Source of the DNA: Patescibacteria group bacterium
Lineage (GTDB): Bacteria; Patescibacteriota; Minisyncoccia; Phycocordibacterales; PALSA-1337
NCBI GenBank assembly: GCA_028864955.1
Contig: JAGWLE010000012.1
Span: 1 to 11,766 of the forward strand
Reading direction: 5' to 3'
Length of the DNA stretch: 11,766 nucleotides
How positions within the stretch are numbered: position 1 is the first letter of the stretch; the number at the start of each line of letters is the position of its first letter. Shown here one piece after another: positions 1-7,551 of the stretch. Position numbers and translations under genes: made by a program. A model generated the notes under the pieces. It was not told the DNA's origin, searched no databases, and was given only the letters and a program-made list of their open reading frames with translations.

Positions 1-14
1 CGAGCCGCCGCCGC

Positions 15-1064
15 TCAAAGCACAGGCTCGCCCTTTCTGGCCCGTTGGATGAGTTTCATTTCTAGGGTGTACTGGTCGTAGCCATGGAAGAACAAAGCGA
101 TATTCACGCCGAAAAGGATGATGTGCGGCCAGACAGCTTCACCGAAGAACATGATCGACAAGGTCAGGAAGAACGTAAAGAACAGGGCGGCGAACCTGAT
201 CTCGAAGCCGGCGGCAAAACACAGCCCAAGCAGAGCCTCGATCAAAAAAGCGCCGAGGACCAGAAAGAGGGGCGTGAAGTGAAAGTAATTGGTCAGATGA
301 TAGTCGTTGACCGTGTCGAGCGCCAAGTTGCTATGCAAGAATTTGGCGTAAAACGAAGCGTAGAAGAGCGCGGTGCCAAAACAAAGGCGTAGAATAAAGA
401 AACTGTACTTTTCCAGCCGACGGCCGAAACGCTTGAGTCGCCTGCTGGTCGTTCGAAAAAACGGCAAGGCGCTGTCAACTGACCAGATGCCGCCGCCCAA
501 AATGATGAAAAGGATGATTTCACCGAGATAGTTGAGGTATGTCAGCATGTACGTGCCATACATGAGTACGGCATATGCGTAAACGACGAGAGCCACGACC
601 GAGACGAGCCGCGTCAAGAAACCAATGCAAACCATGAAGCCGCCGATCATGAGTGCGACGCCGATCAGCTGCGCCAGGCCAGCCGGCATGGTGGCGGCCA
701 CGGGCAATTCCGGCCCAAAGAACGCCCCATGATATCCGGAATATATGAGAGCCAGACCAAATGTCAGGCGGCCGACCAATGGCGCGTATTTCTTGAGGCG
801 GCTGAGAAGCGGGTCGAATACACGTTCAAAGAGCGGCGTGACCGAAGCGGTCAGCACCAGCAACAGCGAAACGGCGACTATCGTGCCCCAGATGAGGAAA
901 AGCTTTTCTTGTGAAGGAATGGCGGAGAACGGGTTGGGCGAAGGCGACCAAACAGCCTGAGCGATCTCCGAGCGGGAAAGGACATACACTTCATGCGCGC
1001 TGGCTGCGAGAGGCGCCGCAATGGCTGCACAAGCAAGGATAACGATGCAAAACTTTTTCGACAT
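15..1064 (-). CDS. DoxX-like multi-pass inner-membrane protein with N-terminal signal peptide
   Basis: A 349-residue protein starting at ATG 1062-1064 and ending in TGA. Residues 1-23 form a clear signal peptide (MSKK, hydrophobic core, AASA before HEVYV). Then come about seven to nine hydrophobic spans, with the repeated layout 'R-L-x-F-G-x-A-L-x-Y-S/A' seen twice (about 98-112 and about 225-240). Such internally duplicated bundles are typical of the DoxX/DoxD-like family, which covers quinone-linked oxidoreductase subunits and many uncharacterised membrane proteins. No catalytic motif can be named, so substrate and partners are unknown. The gene diverges from the phosphoglucose isomerase gene; its extended -10 lies 22 nt before the ATG, so unlike several neighbours it is not leaderless. 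Family assignment is from the fold pattern; function is not inferred further. Confidence 0.75.
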   Translation of the reverse strand: MSKKFCIVILACAAIAAPLAASAHEVYVLSRSEIAQAVWSPSPNPFSAIPSQEKLFLIWGTIVAVSLLLVLTASVTPLFERVFDPLLSRLKKYAPLVGRLTFGLALIYSGYHGAFFGPELPVAATMPAGLAQLIGVALMIGGFMVCIGFLTRLVSVVALVVYAYAVLMYGTYMLTYLNYLGEIILFIILGGGIWSVDSALPFFRTTSRRLKRFGRRLEKYSFFILRLCFGTALFYASFYAKFLHSNLALDTVNDYHLTNYFHFTPLFLVLGAFLIEALLGLCFAAGFEIRFAALFFTFFLTLSIMFFGEAVWPHIILFGVNIALFFHGYDQYTLEMKLIQRARKGEPVL

Positions 1065-1086
1065 GGATAGGCAGTGGTACGCATGA

Positions 1087-1092
1087 ATTATA
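1087..1092 (-). promoter_or_regulatory. Extended -10 promoter element of the DoxX-like gene
   Basis: Read on the minus strand this is TGC-TATAAT, a consensus -10 with the TGn extension. It lies 22 nt before the ATG at 1064. No good -35 is visible about 17 nt upstream, as often with extended -10 promoters. Confidence 0.6.
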
Positions 1093-1174
1093 GCAAGGCA
1101 AGCAGAAAGTGCCTGTTGATAAGGATATGAAAAACTCGATGGACAGATCAGCTCGAAGTCAAGAAACCATAAAC

Positions 1175-1185
1175 TATAGTATACT
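1175..1185 (+). promoter_or_regulatory. -10 region (TATAGT/TATACT) directly before the phosphoglucose isomerase start; leaderless mRNA likely
   Basis: Overlapping TATAGT (1175-1180) and TATACT (1180-1185). The latter is followed by exactly six bases and then ATG at 1192, so transcription should begin at or next to the start codon. No Shine-Dalgarno sequence precedes the ATG. The -35 region is weak. Confidence 0.55.
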
Positions 1186-1191
1186 TATGTC

Positions 1192-1767
1192 ATGAAAAAT
1201 GAACCATATGCCGCTCGCACGCATGAAGCCATGAAGGATGTTCTCTATGATCCGGCCGCCGCCGGTCCGGCCATACACTATTACATGATTCGCGGCGGCG
1301 CCAAGAAAAGAAACATCACTGTTTGGGATAGCGGCCAGGTCGGCGGCGAATATATCAAGACATACGGACATTACCATCTTGATGATTTCAAGGAGACCTA
1401 CACGATCCTCGCCGGCAGCGGCATTCTCCTTTTGCAGAATCGCGCCCGCGACCAGCAGGGCGCGCCTATTGACGACCAGATCGATCGATTCCAGGCGTTG
1501 GTGGTGAAACCAGGCGATTCCATTCTCATACCGCCGTACGACGGCCACCTGCTTGTCAATATCGGCGATTCATGGCTCGTCACGTCCGATAACAGCCCGT
1601 TTGGCACGGACGAGACCGCCGGCGCGCCCCGCCATGCTGATTATGAACCGGTGAAAAAGATGCGCGGTTTCGCGTATTACGTGATCGAACAGCATGGCCG
1701 GCCGGCACTTGTGCGAAATCCGTTATACAAACGCGTACCACCAGCTTCAATCGCGCCCCTTGAATAA
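1192..1767 (+). CDS. pgiA: Glucose-6-phosphate isomerase, cupin (archaeal) type
   Basis: A 191-residue cupin of the family typified by Pyrococcus furiosus phosphoglucose isomerase, which interconverts glucose 6-phosphate and fructose 6-phosphate with a bound metal and is unrelated to the classical Pgi fold. The metal-binding motif is complete: H60 and H62 in KTYGHYH, E69 in the ETY that follows, and H119 in PPYDGH, spaced as in the archaeal enzyme. The flanks also fit: VKPGD, then VNIGD, and near the C terminus GFAYYVIEQHG and VRNPLYKR, close to the end of the Pyrococcus protein. Full length for the family. The ATG at 1192 sits six bases after a -10 hexamer, suggesting a leaderless message. 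The glycosyltransferase gene follows after 25 nt and may be co-transcribed. Catalysis is inferred from conserved ligands. Confidence 0.88.
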   Translation: MKNEPYAARTHEAMKDVLYDPAAAGPAIHYYMIRGGAKKRNITVWDSGQVGGEYIKTYGHYHLDDFKETYTILAGSGILLLQNRARDQQGAPIDDQIDRFQALVVKPGDSILIPPYDGHLLVNIGDSWLVTSDNSPFGTDETAGAPRHADYEPVKKMRGFAYYVIEQHGRPALVRNPLYKRVPPASIAPLE

Positions 1768-1792
1768 ACCAGACGTAATTCCTGCGTAATCT

Positions 1793-3181
1793 ATGAGCGA
1801 CAATCCGCGCAAAGCATATGTTGTAGCCGTGGACATGGGCTATGGCCACCAGCGAGCGGTCTATCCCCTGCGGCGGTTTGCCGCTTCGCCGGCGTCGTGG
1901 AACTGGCCCGAGGAAAAAATAATTTCGGCAAACGATTATCCGGGTATGCCGATATTCGATCGAATTCGATGGTCATTCACGGAAAAGGCATACGAGAGCA
2001 TCTCGCGTCTCCATGGCCTGCCTTTGTTTGGACCGATCATTTTCGAACTCCTGGCTTATGTTGAAAAAATCGCCGATTTCTACCCGCGCCGCAATCTCTC
2101 GCAGCCGATCCTGCCTCTTCGCCTGCTGTACGCGTTGATCCGCGGCGGCTTTGGCAAAGCGCTCATCGACAAACTCAATGAGCGTCCCCTGCCTCTGATC
2201 GTTTCATTTCCACTGGTCGCCTTCATGGCCGAAGAACACGGCTACAAAGAGGAGATATACTGCCTGTGCACGGATACCGATATCGCCCGCAGCTGGGCGC
2301 CGCTCCGGCCGCACCGGAGCCGGATCACGTATCTGGCGCCGACCGTACGCGTCCGAGAACGTCTGCGCCTCTACGGTGTGCAGCATGATAAGGTCATCGT
2401 CACCGGTTTCCCTCTGCCGGAAACTGCCGGCTATGATAACGATTTTGACCGCAGCCAAGCCGATAAAGCCACGATCGGCGCGCGCCTGTCCCGGCTCGAC
2501 CCGCAGATCCGCTACCGCCATAAATACGGCGAGCTCATCAGGCTCTATCTCGGCAATCATCTTCGCCTTGACGAGAACGCCGTGACAAACAGAGACCAGG
2601 GACCGTCATTCACGCTGATGTTCGCCATCGGCGGCGCCGGCGCCCAGGCAGCCATCGCCCTTTCCATTCTCGAATCGCTGCGCTACGAGATCGCCGCCAA
2701 CAACGTCCGGCTATTCCTGGTGGCTGGAACTTCCAAGACTATCCGCGATCGATTCACGGCGGCGGCGGCTCGATTCAACCTCGACAGATCGCTGGGCAGT
2801 TCGCTCAGGATCATCTACAATGACGACAAGTACGCCTATTTCCAAGAATTCAATTCGCTACTGCCAGAGACTGACATCCTCTGGACAAAACCGAGCGAGC
2901 TGTCATTCTACGCCGGCCTGGGCCTGCCGGTCATCATGTCGCCGGCCCTGGGACCCCAAGAGGAATGCAACCGGTCATGGCTGCATATGATGGGCGCCGG
3001 CTTTGAGGAGTACGATCCGCGGTATACCCAGGAATGGCTTTTTGATTGGATCGACTCCGGCTGGCTGGCCGAAGCAGCCATGAACGGCTACATAAATGCC
3101 CCCAAGCAAGCGGCCAGCCACATCGAGGACATCGTCCTTCGCGGCGAGCGCCACGAGATCGAAGACATCCATTTCGTGTAA
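1793..3181 (+). CDS. MurG/MGDG-synthase-like GT-B glycosyltransferase
   Basis: A 462-residue soluble protein. Near the N terminus (about residues 13-22) is DMGYGHQRAV, a form of the GxGH loop that opens GT28-type (MurG, monogalactosyldiacylglycerol synthase) glycosyltransferases. A second Rossmann half starts around 272 with FAIGGAGAQ and ends in DILWTKPSELSFYAGLGLPV (361-380) followed by GPQEECN, matching the nucleotide-sugar donor region 'D..itKPg...E....glP.i...GqE..N'. The protein probably transfers a sugar from a nucleotide-sugar donor to a lipid or cell-wall acceptor; the acceptor cannot be read from the sequence. It lies 25 nt after the isomerase and just before uppP on the same strand, consistent with envelope glycan work. 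No Shine-Dalgarno is visible before the ATG. Family certain to about fold level, substrate unknown. Confidence 0.72.
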   Translation: MSDNPRKAYVVAVDMGYGHQRAVYPLRRFAASPASWNWPEEKIISANDYPGMPIFDRIRWSFTEKAYESISRLHGLPLFGPIIFELLAYVEKIADFYPRRNLSQPILPLRLLYALIRGGFGKALIDKLNERPLPLIVSFPLVAFMAEEHGYKEEIYCLCTDTDIARSWAPLRPHRSRITYLAPTVRVRERLRLYGVQHDKVIVTGFPLPETAGYDNDFDRSQADKATIGARLSRLDPQIRYRHKYGELIRLYLGNHLRLDENAVTNRDQGPSFTLMFAIGGAGAQAAIALSILESLRYEIAANNVRLFLVAGTSKTIRDRFTAAAARFNLDRSLGSSLRIIYNDDKYAYFQEFNSLLPETDILWTKPSELSFYAGLGLPVIMSPALGPQEECNRSWLHMMGAGFEEYDPRYTQEWLFDWIDSGWLAEAAMNGYINAPKQAASHIEDIVLRGERHEIEDIHFV

Positions 3182-3243
3182 ACAATTGGTTACACCGCCG
3201 CTCTGATTTGCCTTCGGCTACGATCAGCTGATACCATCAACTC

Positions 3244-4098
3244 ATGATTACGCCGTTTCAAGCCGTCATTCTCGGACTTGTCCAGGGAATCACCGAGTTA
3301 TTCCCGATATCGAGTCTGGGCCACAGCGTGCTCCTGCCAGGACTGCTCGGTTGGAATTTCGACCAGAACGCCGAGTATTTCCTGACATTCTTGGTGGCCA
3401 CACATTTTGCCACGGCACTGGTGCTGTTCATCTTCTACTGGCGCGATTGGCGACGGATCATCATCGGCATGTTGCGCTCGCTCAAGACGCGCCAGATCGG
3501 GCCGTCCGACCCTGACGCCAAACTTGGCTGGCTCTTGGTTGTCGGCACCGTGCCGGTGGGCATCGTCGGCCTGCTGTTCAAAGACCAGCTGCGCGCGCTG
3601 TTCGTCTCGCCGCGCTCCGTCGCCATATTCCTGGTATTGAACGGCTTGATGCTCTATGGCGCGGAGATCATGCGTCGCCGCGCCGGAACGCGCCAGGACG
3701 GCGACAGCGATCAGCGCTTGGCCGCTTTGCTTTCATGGAAAGCGTCGGTCAAGATCGGCCTCCTGCAGGTCATCGCCCTCCTGCCGGGCTTTTCGCGCAC
3801 CGGTTCGACAATTTCCGGCGGCCTACTCGTCGGTCTGTCGCACGAAGACGCCTTGCGATACTCTCTGCTCCTGGCCACGCCGGTGATCGCCGCCGCCGCC
3901 GCATTGCAGCTGCCTGAATTATTCGCCGCCGGATCCCAGGCCGCCGGCACGGCCCTGCTCGGTTCGATAACTGCCGCCATCGGCGCATATCTTTCGGTAA
4001 AATTCCTAACCAGATACTTCAAAAGCAAGCGACTGACGCCATTCGCCATATACTGCGTCGCTCTTGGATTGCTAAGCTTGGGTATGATCGTCCGTTGA
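3244..4098 (+). CDS. uppP: Undecaprenyl-diphosphatase UppP (BacA family)
   Basis: A 284-residue integral membrane protein. It dephosphorylates undecaprenyl diphosphate to the monophosphate, recycling the lipid carrier for peptidoglycan and other surface glycans; members also confer bacitracin resistance. Both signature motifs are present: QGITELFPISSLGH (residues 14-27; usual form QG.TEFLP.SS.GH) with catalytic Glu18, and PGFSRTGST (181-189) with Arg185. Length and alternating hydrophobic spans are normal for the family. The start ATG lies eight bases after a weak -10-like GATACC. The 3' end overlaps the convergent small membrane protein gene by 27 bp, leaving no room for separate terminators. 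Confidence 0.93.
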   Translation: MITPFQAVILGLVQGITELFPISSLGHSVLLPGLLGWNFDQNAEYFLTFLVATHFATALVLFIFYWRDWRRIIIGMLRSLKTRQIGPSDPDAKLGWLLVVGTVPVGIVGLLFKDQLRALFVSPRSVAIFLVLNGLMLYGAEIMRRRAGTRQDGDSDQRLAALLSWKASVKIGLLQVIALLPGFSRTGSTISGGLLVGLSHEDALRYSLLLATPVIAAAAALQLPELFAAGSQAAGTALLGSITAAIGAYLSVKFLTRYFKSKRLTPFAIYCVALGLLSLGMIVR

Positions 4099-4344
4099 CT
4101 TGTCCGGCTGCACCGCCGCCTGACCGGCGTTTTTCGCGCCTTTGGCGAACCAGACATAGACAAAGGCGCCAAGTCCCAGGATAAACGCCCCCAGGCCGTG
4201 CTTGAAGTGCGGTCCGGTCATGATGGGGTTATATCCCGGCAAAAAATGAGGCAGAGCATCGGCCGGCGTCAGCCAGTAATAGAACGCGAGCAAGATCAAG
4301 ACAACGCCCAGAATGCCCGCCGCCAAAGTGTATGTTTTTTTCAT
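4072..4344 (-). CDS. Small two-helix membrane protein of unknown function
   Basis: A 90-residue protein. Residues 1-24 form a first transmembrane segment (MKKTYTLAAGILGVV..), a loop contains PHFLPGYNPIMTGPHFKHG, and a second span covers about 49-68 (LGAFILGLGAFVYVWF). The tail is hydrophilic (KSTDDHTQA). The loop carries His and Pro residues but no recognised motif. It is convergent with, and overlaps, the last nine codons of uppP. The ATG is preceded by TATACT with a seven-base gap and no Shine-Dalgarno, so a leaderless transcript is likely. I do not recognise a family with a known function. Confidence 0.7.
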   Translation of the reverse strand: MKKTYTLAAGILGVVLILLAFYYWLTPADALPHFLPGYNPIMTGPHFKHGLGAFILGLGAFVYVWFAKGAKNAGQAAVQPDKSTDDHTQA

Positions 4345-4351
4345 GCCGTAT

Positions 4352-4357
4352 AGTATA
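4352..4357 (-). promoter_or_regulatory. -10 hexamer TATACT just before the small membrane protein start
   Basis: On the minus strand TATACT is followed by seven bases and then ATG at 4344. This is the same arrangement as at 1180, 5054 and 5102 and implies leaderless transcription. Confidence 0.5.
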
Positions 4358-4396
4358 CCGTATGCCGCCGGTCGTGGCCATCTGCCGCCCGGAATT

Positions 4397-5047
4397 TCAA
4401 GCGTCGGAAACGATCAGCCGGTAGTCTCTTTCGAAGAGGTACTGTGACTGTTTGAAGATGCCGTAGGCGATATACGGAGCCGCGAAGACATCTATCGAAT
4501 AGTGCACGTGGGCCAGAATGACCGCCACCCCGAAAATCAGACTTAAGAGAAAATATAAGTATCGCCAGAATTTCTCATTCCAAAAGATGAGCGCCAGCAA
4601 AAAAGGCAGGCCGGTGTGGCCGGAAAAGAAGAATCCAGCCTGAAGTCCCAGATCGGTATAGATCCGGTCAAAGAATCCCGTATCGGGATTTACCTGCCCC
4701 GGATAGATGCCCAAATGAGTCAGCGATATGCAGACGGCTCTGGTGGCAATGAATATGGCCGCGGCTTTGACCGTGAATACCAAGTAGCGCGGCTTGAGAA
4801 AGAGGAGCACAACGCTGCCGACGATGGCGGCCAAGACGCCCTCGACGATGATGTTGTTCAGATCTATGATGGGCAGATTGTCGAGAAGCAGATCGTTCAC
4901 AGCAGTACTGGCGACACGGTCGGCATAGGCTGAAGCGTAGAATTGGAATATGATGGCCAAACAGAGAATGATGCAAGCCACTATGAATGAGCGGGTATTC
5001 TGTCGCGTAAAGACTTCCTTATATTGGGCGGCCAGATTCCCTGCCAT
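4397..5047 (-). CDS. PAP2 / sphingomyelin-synthase-like membrane phosphatase or phosphotransferase
   Basis: A 216-residue protein with about six hydrophobic spans. The C-terminal half carries the catalytic pair of the PAP2_C (sphingomyelin-synthase-like) branch: FFFSGHTGLPFL (SGHT at 142-145) and HVHYSIDVFAA (H182, D186), matching the family's FSGHT and HYTIDV motifs. These histidines and the aspartate drive hydrolysis or transfer of a lipid-linked phosphate group on the outer face of the membrane. The KxxxxxxRP motif of soluble PAP2 phosphatases is not seen, as expected for this branch. Head group and lipid are unknown. ATG at 5045-5047 follows TATAGT by six bases. The gene diverges from the DUF1697 gene across a 66-bp gap that must hold both promoters. 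Confidence 0.82.
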   Translation of the reverse strand: MAGNLAAQYKEVFTRQNTRSFIVACIILCLAIIFQFYASAYADRVASTAVNDLLLDNLPIIDLNNIIVEGVLAAIVGSVVLLFLKPRYLVFTVKAAAIFIATRAVCISLTHLGIYPGQVNPDTGFFDRIYTDLGLQAGFFFSGHTGLPFLLALIFWNEKFWRYLYFLLSLIFGVAVILAHVHYSIDVFAAPYIAYGIFKQSQYLFERDYRLIVSDA

Positions 5048-5053
5048 CCATCA

Positions 5054-5059
5054 ACTATA
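5054..5059 (-). promoter_or_regulatory. -10 hexamer TATAGT before the PAP2-like gene
   Basis: On the minus strand TATAGT, then six bases, then ATG at 5047. No Shine-Dalgarno is present; this is consistent with a leaderless message. Confidence 0.5.
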
Positions 5060-5101
5060 GCACGATCCGGTTCCTGACCCGAACATCTTGCCTCTTCATG
5101 C

Positions 5102-5107
5102 TACACT
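5102..5107 (+). promoter_or_regulatory. -10 hexamer TACACT before the DUF1697 gene
   Basis: TACACT, then six bases, then ATG at 5114. Spacing is the same as for the isomerase and PAP2 genes. The -35 region is weak and no ribosome binding site is visible. Confidence 0.45.
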
Positions 5108-5113
5108 CTGACT

Positions 5114-5593
5114 ATGCGATACATAACATTGCTCCGCGGCATCGGACCGACGAATCCCAACATGAAAAGCGCTCGCCTCAAAGCCGTCTTCGAAGGACTC
5201 GGTTTCAGGAATGTCCGGACGGTCATCGCCAGCGGCAACGTGATCTTCGAGTCACCGGCAAGGGATATCCTCCGGTTGGAACGCCGGATCGAGAAGGCAC
5301 TGCCAGAGAAACTGGGCTTCAACAGCACCGCCATCATCCGCACGGAGCGCGAATTCAGGGCTCTGGCGAAGAGAGATCCATTCCGGGGCATACGCGATCA
5401 AAAACCAAATTATCTGCTGGTGACATTCTTCAAGGATCACCGGCCGGAGATCTGCTCGGTTATAAAGCTCATCGAGGGAAAGACGCCTGATTTTATGCGC
5501 AAACTTGAGCAGTCTCACGGCAAACAGCTGACAAGCCGCACCTGGAAGACGGTCTGCCGGATAGTGAGGAAAGTCGATGAGATCAATGGATAG
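5114..5593 (+). CDS. DUF1697 family protein
   Basis: A 159-residue protein of the DUF1697 family, widespread in bacteria and without a settled function. The N-terminal signature is clear: YITLLRGIGPTNPNMKSARL, then LGFRNVRTVIASGNVIFES, matching the family's 'LLRGINVGG...L...GF..V.TYIQSGNVVF'. The C-terminal signature is GKQLTSRTWKTVCRI, matching '..TTRNWNTV.K'. Length is normal. The usual 'NVGG' after LLRGI is replaced by GPTNPN. The gene is convergent with the pseudopilin gene and overlaps it by 11 bp. It diverges from the PAP2-like gene. Confidence 0.85.
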   Translation: MRYITLLRGIGPTNPNMKSARLKAVFEGLGFRNVRTVIASGNVIFESPARDILRLERRIEKALPEKLGFNSTAIIRTEREFRALAKRDPFRGIRDQKPNYLLVTFFKDHRPEICSVIKLIEGKTPDFMRKLEQSHGKQLTSRTWKTVCRIVRKVDEING

Positions 5594-6833
5594 GACTCCT
5601 GTCGCCTCCCCATTCGACGGCGGTGAATCCTGTACGCGCCGGCGATGTCAATATCTCCGGAGTCACTGAGACCGGCGTCTGGAGCGGCTTCCACAACATG
5701 TAGATGCGGATCAGCGTATCCGGTTTGGGTGTTATGTCCATCGGTACCAACCGGTCATAATCAGCTTGCGGCATGAAGTATATATAGGTATACGGATCAG
5801 CGGTCGTTATCCGCGGCTGCCAATATTCTATGAAGGCTTGGGCTTCAGCCGGCTTGAGACCCTGGCGAGCCAGCGCCTCGGTCAGGAAGGACTTGATATC
5901 GCCCCTGGCCACGACAAAGCCTTTGCTCTCTTCAACCAATGGCTTGCCGGAATGGCCTTCCCAATAGAGATACGGGTAGTGGCTGCCTGTTGACGGATCG
6001 AGAATATCGCCATCGGGATGAGCGATGACATTCCAGCCGCCGTCGTATGGCGGTACCGAAACATCAACGCTCGTCGGAAAGATGCGGACAGACACGCTAG
6101 TGGTAGCGGTCGGATAGAGGTAGACGACCGGCTTGCCAGGAATGAAGGAATTGAACGACTGACGGTCGGGGCCTGTACAATAGTAGCCTTGCGTAGGCGC
6201 GCAATTCTGCCAAGGCCTGTTGGTATCGACGTAGGTAAAGAAAAGATTGCCGGTAATGCCGCCCTGCAAAGCCGGGTCGCTGGTGTTCTCCACGGCCGCC
6301 TGCATGCGGTAACTCTGTCCGGCAACCTGTCCGGGACCGGCGCCTGATGGCACGTACGCATAGGAACGATTTGGATACAATGGATCTTGAATGGTAACTA
6401 CGGCTTGGGCGCTGGGCAACAGACCAACCAGTCTGCCAATTGCCCAGGCTAAGGGTGTTGATGAATCGGATTTGGCCAAGATCTTCTGGTGAGCCAGCGT
6501 CAGATAATTGCCGGCGTTCAAGGCGCTCATGAGATCGTTCCATGTCTCGATGTCCACGCTGAGGACGGTGGCTGGTGGATTTGATTCAAGAACGTAATTG
6601 ATGTCGTTGTTCGTCTGGCTGGAGAGCGGCGGATAATAGCCGTGGCTGTCGTAGTAGAGCTCGAGCGCCGTCTGGACTTCCTGTAGATTCTCCGACCTCT
6701 GCGCGTCTCGACTGAGGGATCTGACGTTTGTGACCGCCACCAACACAACAGAGGCAAGTACGCCGATGATGCTGATCACCACCAACAACTCGATGAGGGT
6801 AAAACCTTTCCTATTGGTTAGGTTCATTGACAT
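5583..6833 (-). CDS. Type IV pseudopilin with a large fused C-terminal extracellular domain
   Basis: A 416-residue protein. It starts with a textbook type III (prepilin) signal: short basic leader, Gly10 before the cleavage site, then FTLIELLVVISIIGVLASVV with Glu at +5, and a hydrophobic N-terminal helix. A pilin-like domain follows to about residue 225 (heptad-rich SRDAQRSENLQEVQTALELY, then a PLYPNRSYAY segment and two Cys at 211 and 219 that may form a disulfide). From about 230 a separate domain begins (GKPVVYLYPT) and runs to the end with PYLYWEG at 287-293, KGFVVARG, TPKPDTLIRIYMLWKPL and TGFTAVEWGG. I remember this C-terminal unit as a stand-alone conserved domain in secreted bacterial proteins, without a known function. 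The protein is expected to be processed by a prepilin peptidase and displayed or assembled at the cell surface. It is more than twice the usual pilin length. Confidence 0.82.
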   Translation of the reverse strand: MSMNLTNRKGFTLIELLVVISIIGVLASVVLVAVTNVRSLSRDAQRSENLQEVQTALELYYDSHGYYPPLSSQTNNDINYVLESNPPATVLSVDIETWNDLMSALNAGNYLTLAHQKILAKSDSSTPLAWAIGRLVGLLPSAQAVVTIQDPLYPNRSYAYVPSGAGPGQVAGQSYRMQAAVENTSDPALQGGITGNLFFTYVDTNRPWQNCAPTQGYYCTGPDRQSFNSFIPGKPVVYLYPTATTSVSVRIFPTSVDVSVPPYDGGWNVIAHPDGDILDPSTGSHYPYLYWEGHSGKPLVEESKGFVVARGDIKSFLTEALARQGLKPAEAQAFIEYWQPRITTADPYTYIYFMPQADYDRLVPMDITPKPDTLIRIYMLWKPLQTPVSVTPEILTSPARTGFTAVEWGGDRSPIH

Positions 6834-6909
6834 GGAAATTGCGGGGATATGGCGAATTTCACGGTATCATCATGGTACCAGAGCGATTTTCATCTGACAA
6901 AAAAAGGTG

Positions 6910-6941
6910 TTGATAACTAAATTGACACATGATGATATAGT
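6910..6941 (+). promoter_or_regulatory. Promoter for the Cys-rich protein gene (extended -10)
   Basis: TGA-TATAGT (-10 at 6936-6941 with a TGn extension) lies about 40 nt before the ATG. TTGATA at 6910-6915 is a possible -35 but with a long 20-nt spacer; TTGACA at 6922-6927 is too close to serve this -10. The leader then contains an A/G-rich AGAAAGGG about seven bases before ATG that can act as a ribosome binding site. Confidence 0.45.
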
Positions 6942-6979
6942 GCATCTGAAGACAAGAACCAAAAAGAAAGGGCTGCGAT

Positions 6980-7468
6980 ATGAACATTGAAATAAGCCAA
7001 ATGTCTGACCGATCTCATAAATCTACTGATCCCCTTCCTGAATCGCATGATCAGATCAGGATTCTGGAAAGATCAGAAAAGCAACGAAAGTATATGTGCG
7101 GCCACCGCGGACCAAAGATGTTCAAGTTGGATGTCTACGGTAGTCACACCAAACCATTCGAACAAAAAGATGAATGTCCTGATTGTGTCCTGGCCAGATA
7201 CCGAAAACACGTGATTAAGTGTGCATTGTGTGGTCTGCATATCGTTCCAGGCGAAGGCGTGGCACTATATTCACCAGGACCAGACATGCATCAGGAATAT
7301 GCGACACGGGTCGGCGATTCCGTGATCGGCTGCTTGCGCTGGGATTGTTGCCCGTCAGCCGGCTTCTTCGCTGGTAACTGGTCCGAGGTCGGATTCAAAT
7401 CGCGGTTCGGTGGCGAAGTCACCGCGGCCGAATCACTGCTCCTTCCTACGACAAAACACTCATTGTAA
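6980..7468 (+). CDS. Conserved Cys-rich (zinc-binding-like) protein of unknown function
   Basis: A 162-residue protein. The first 35 residues are polar and probably disordered. The core holds ordered metal-ligand candidates: C40 and H42 in MCGHRGP, C66 and C69 in CPDC, C81 and C84 in CALCG, then C118 and C123/C124 in IGCLRWDCCPSAGFF. The CxxC pairs fit treble-clef or zinc-ribbon sites. I recall similar 'CGHRGP...CALCG...GDSVIGCLRWDCCP' proteins from Patescibacteria genomes, always unannotated; this is memory, not a search. It stands alone, with its own extended -10 promoter, a plausible ribosome binding site and a strong intrinsic terminator right after the stop. Role unknown; nucleic-acid or protein binding is only a guess from the zinc-like ligands. 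Confidence 0.75.
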   Translation: MNIEISQMSDRSHKSTDPLPESHDQIRILERSEKQRKYMCGHRGPKMFKLDVYGSHTKPFEQKDECPDCVLARYRKHVIKCALCGLHIVPGEGVALYSPGPDMHQEYATRVGDSVIGCLRWDCCPSAGFFAGNWSEVGFKSRFGGEVTAAESLLLPTTKHSL

Positions 7469-7485
7469 TATCAGACTATGGACTC

Positions 7486-7517
7486 AAGCGCTCGTGGAAA
7501 CACGGGCGCTTTTTTTG
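7486..7517 (+). terminator. Strong intrinsic terminator after the Cys-rich protein gene
   Basis: Arms AAGCGCTCGTG (7486-7496) and CACGGGCGCTT (7501-7511) pair along their full length with one G-T wobble around a GAAA tetraloop. Seven T follow. It starts 18 bases after the stop codon. The A-run on the other side is only two bases, so it acts mainly rightward. Confidence 0.9.
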
Positions 7518-7551
7518 TACGTCGGGTCGGGATTGATAACAGATCAGACTA

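Noticed and set aside
84..392. Plus-strand 102-codon ORF inside the DoxX-like gene
   Set aside because: Highly charged mirror of a hydrophobic minus-strand gene with a signal peptide; a typical shadow frame.
3711..4172. Minus-strand 153-codon ORF across the uppP 3' end
   Set aside because: Shadow of uppP, which carries both family motifs; the peptide is Pro/Arg/Ser-rich without any fold pattern.
5882..6543. Overlapping minus-strand frames of 148 and 159 codons within the pseudopilin gene
   Set aside because: They are other frames of a gene with a full prepilin signal and conserved C-terminal domain; Arg/Ser-rich noise.
6922..6927. TTGACA as -35 of the Cys-rich gene promoter
   Set aside because: Only 8 bases separate it from the TATAGT -10, and no -10-like hexamer lies 16-18 bases downstream.
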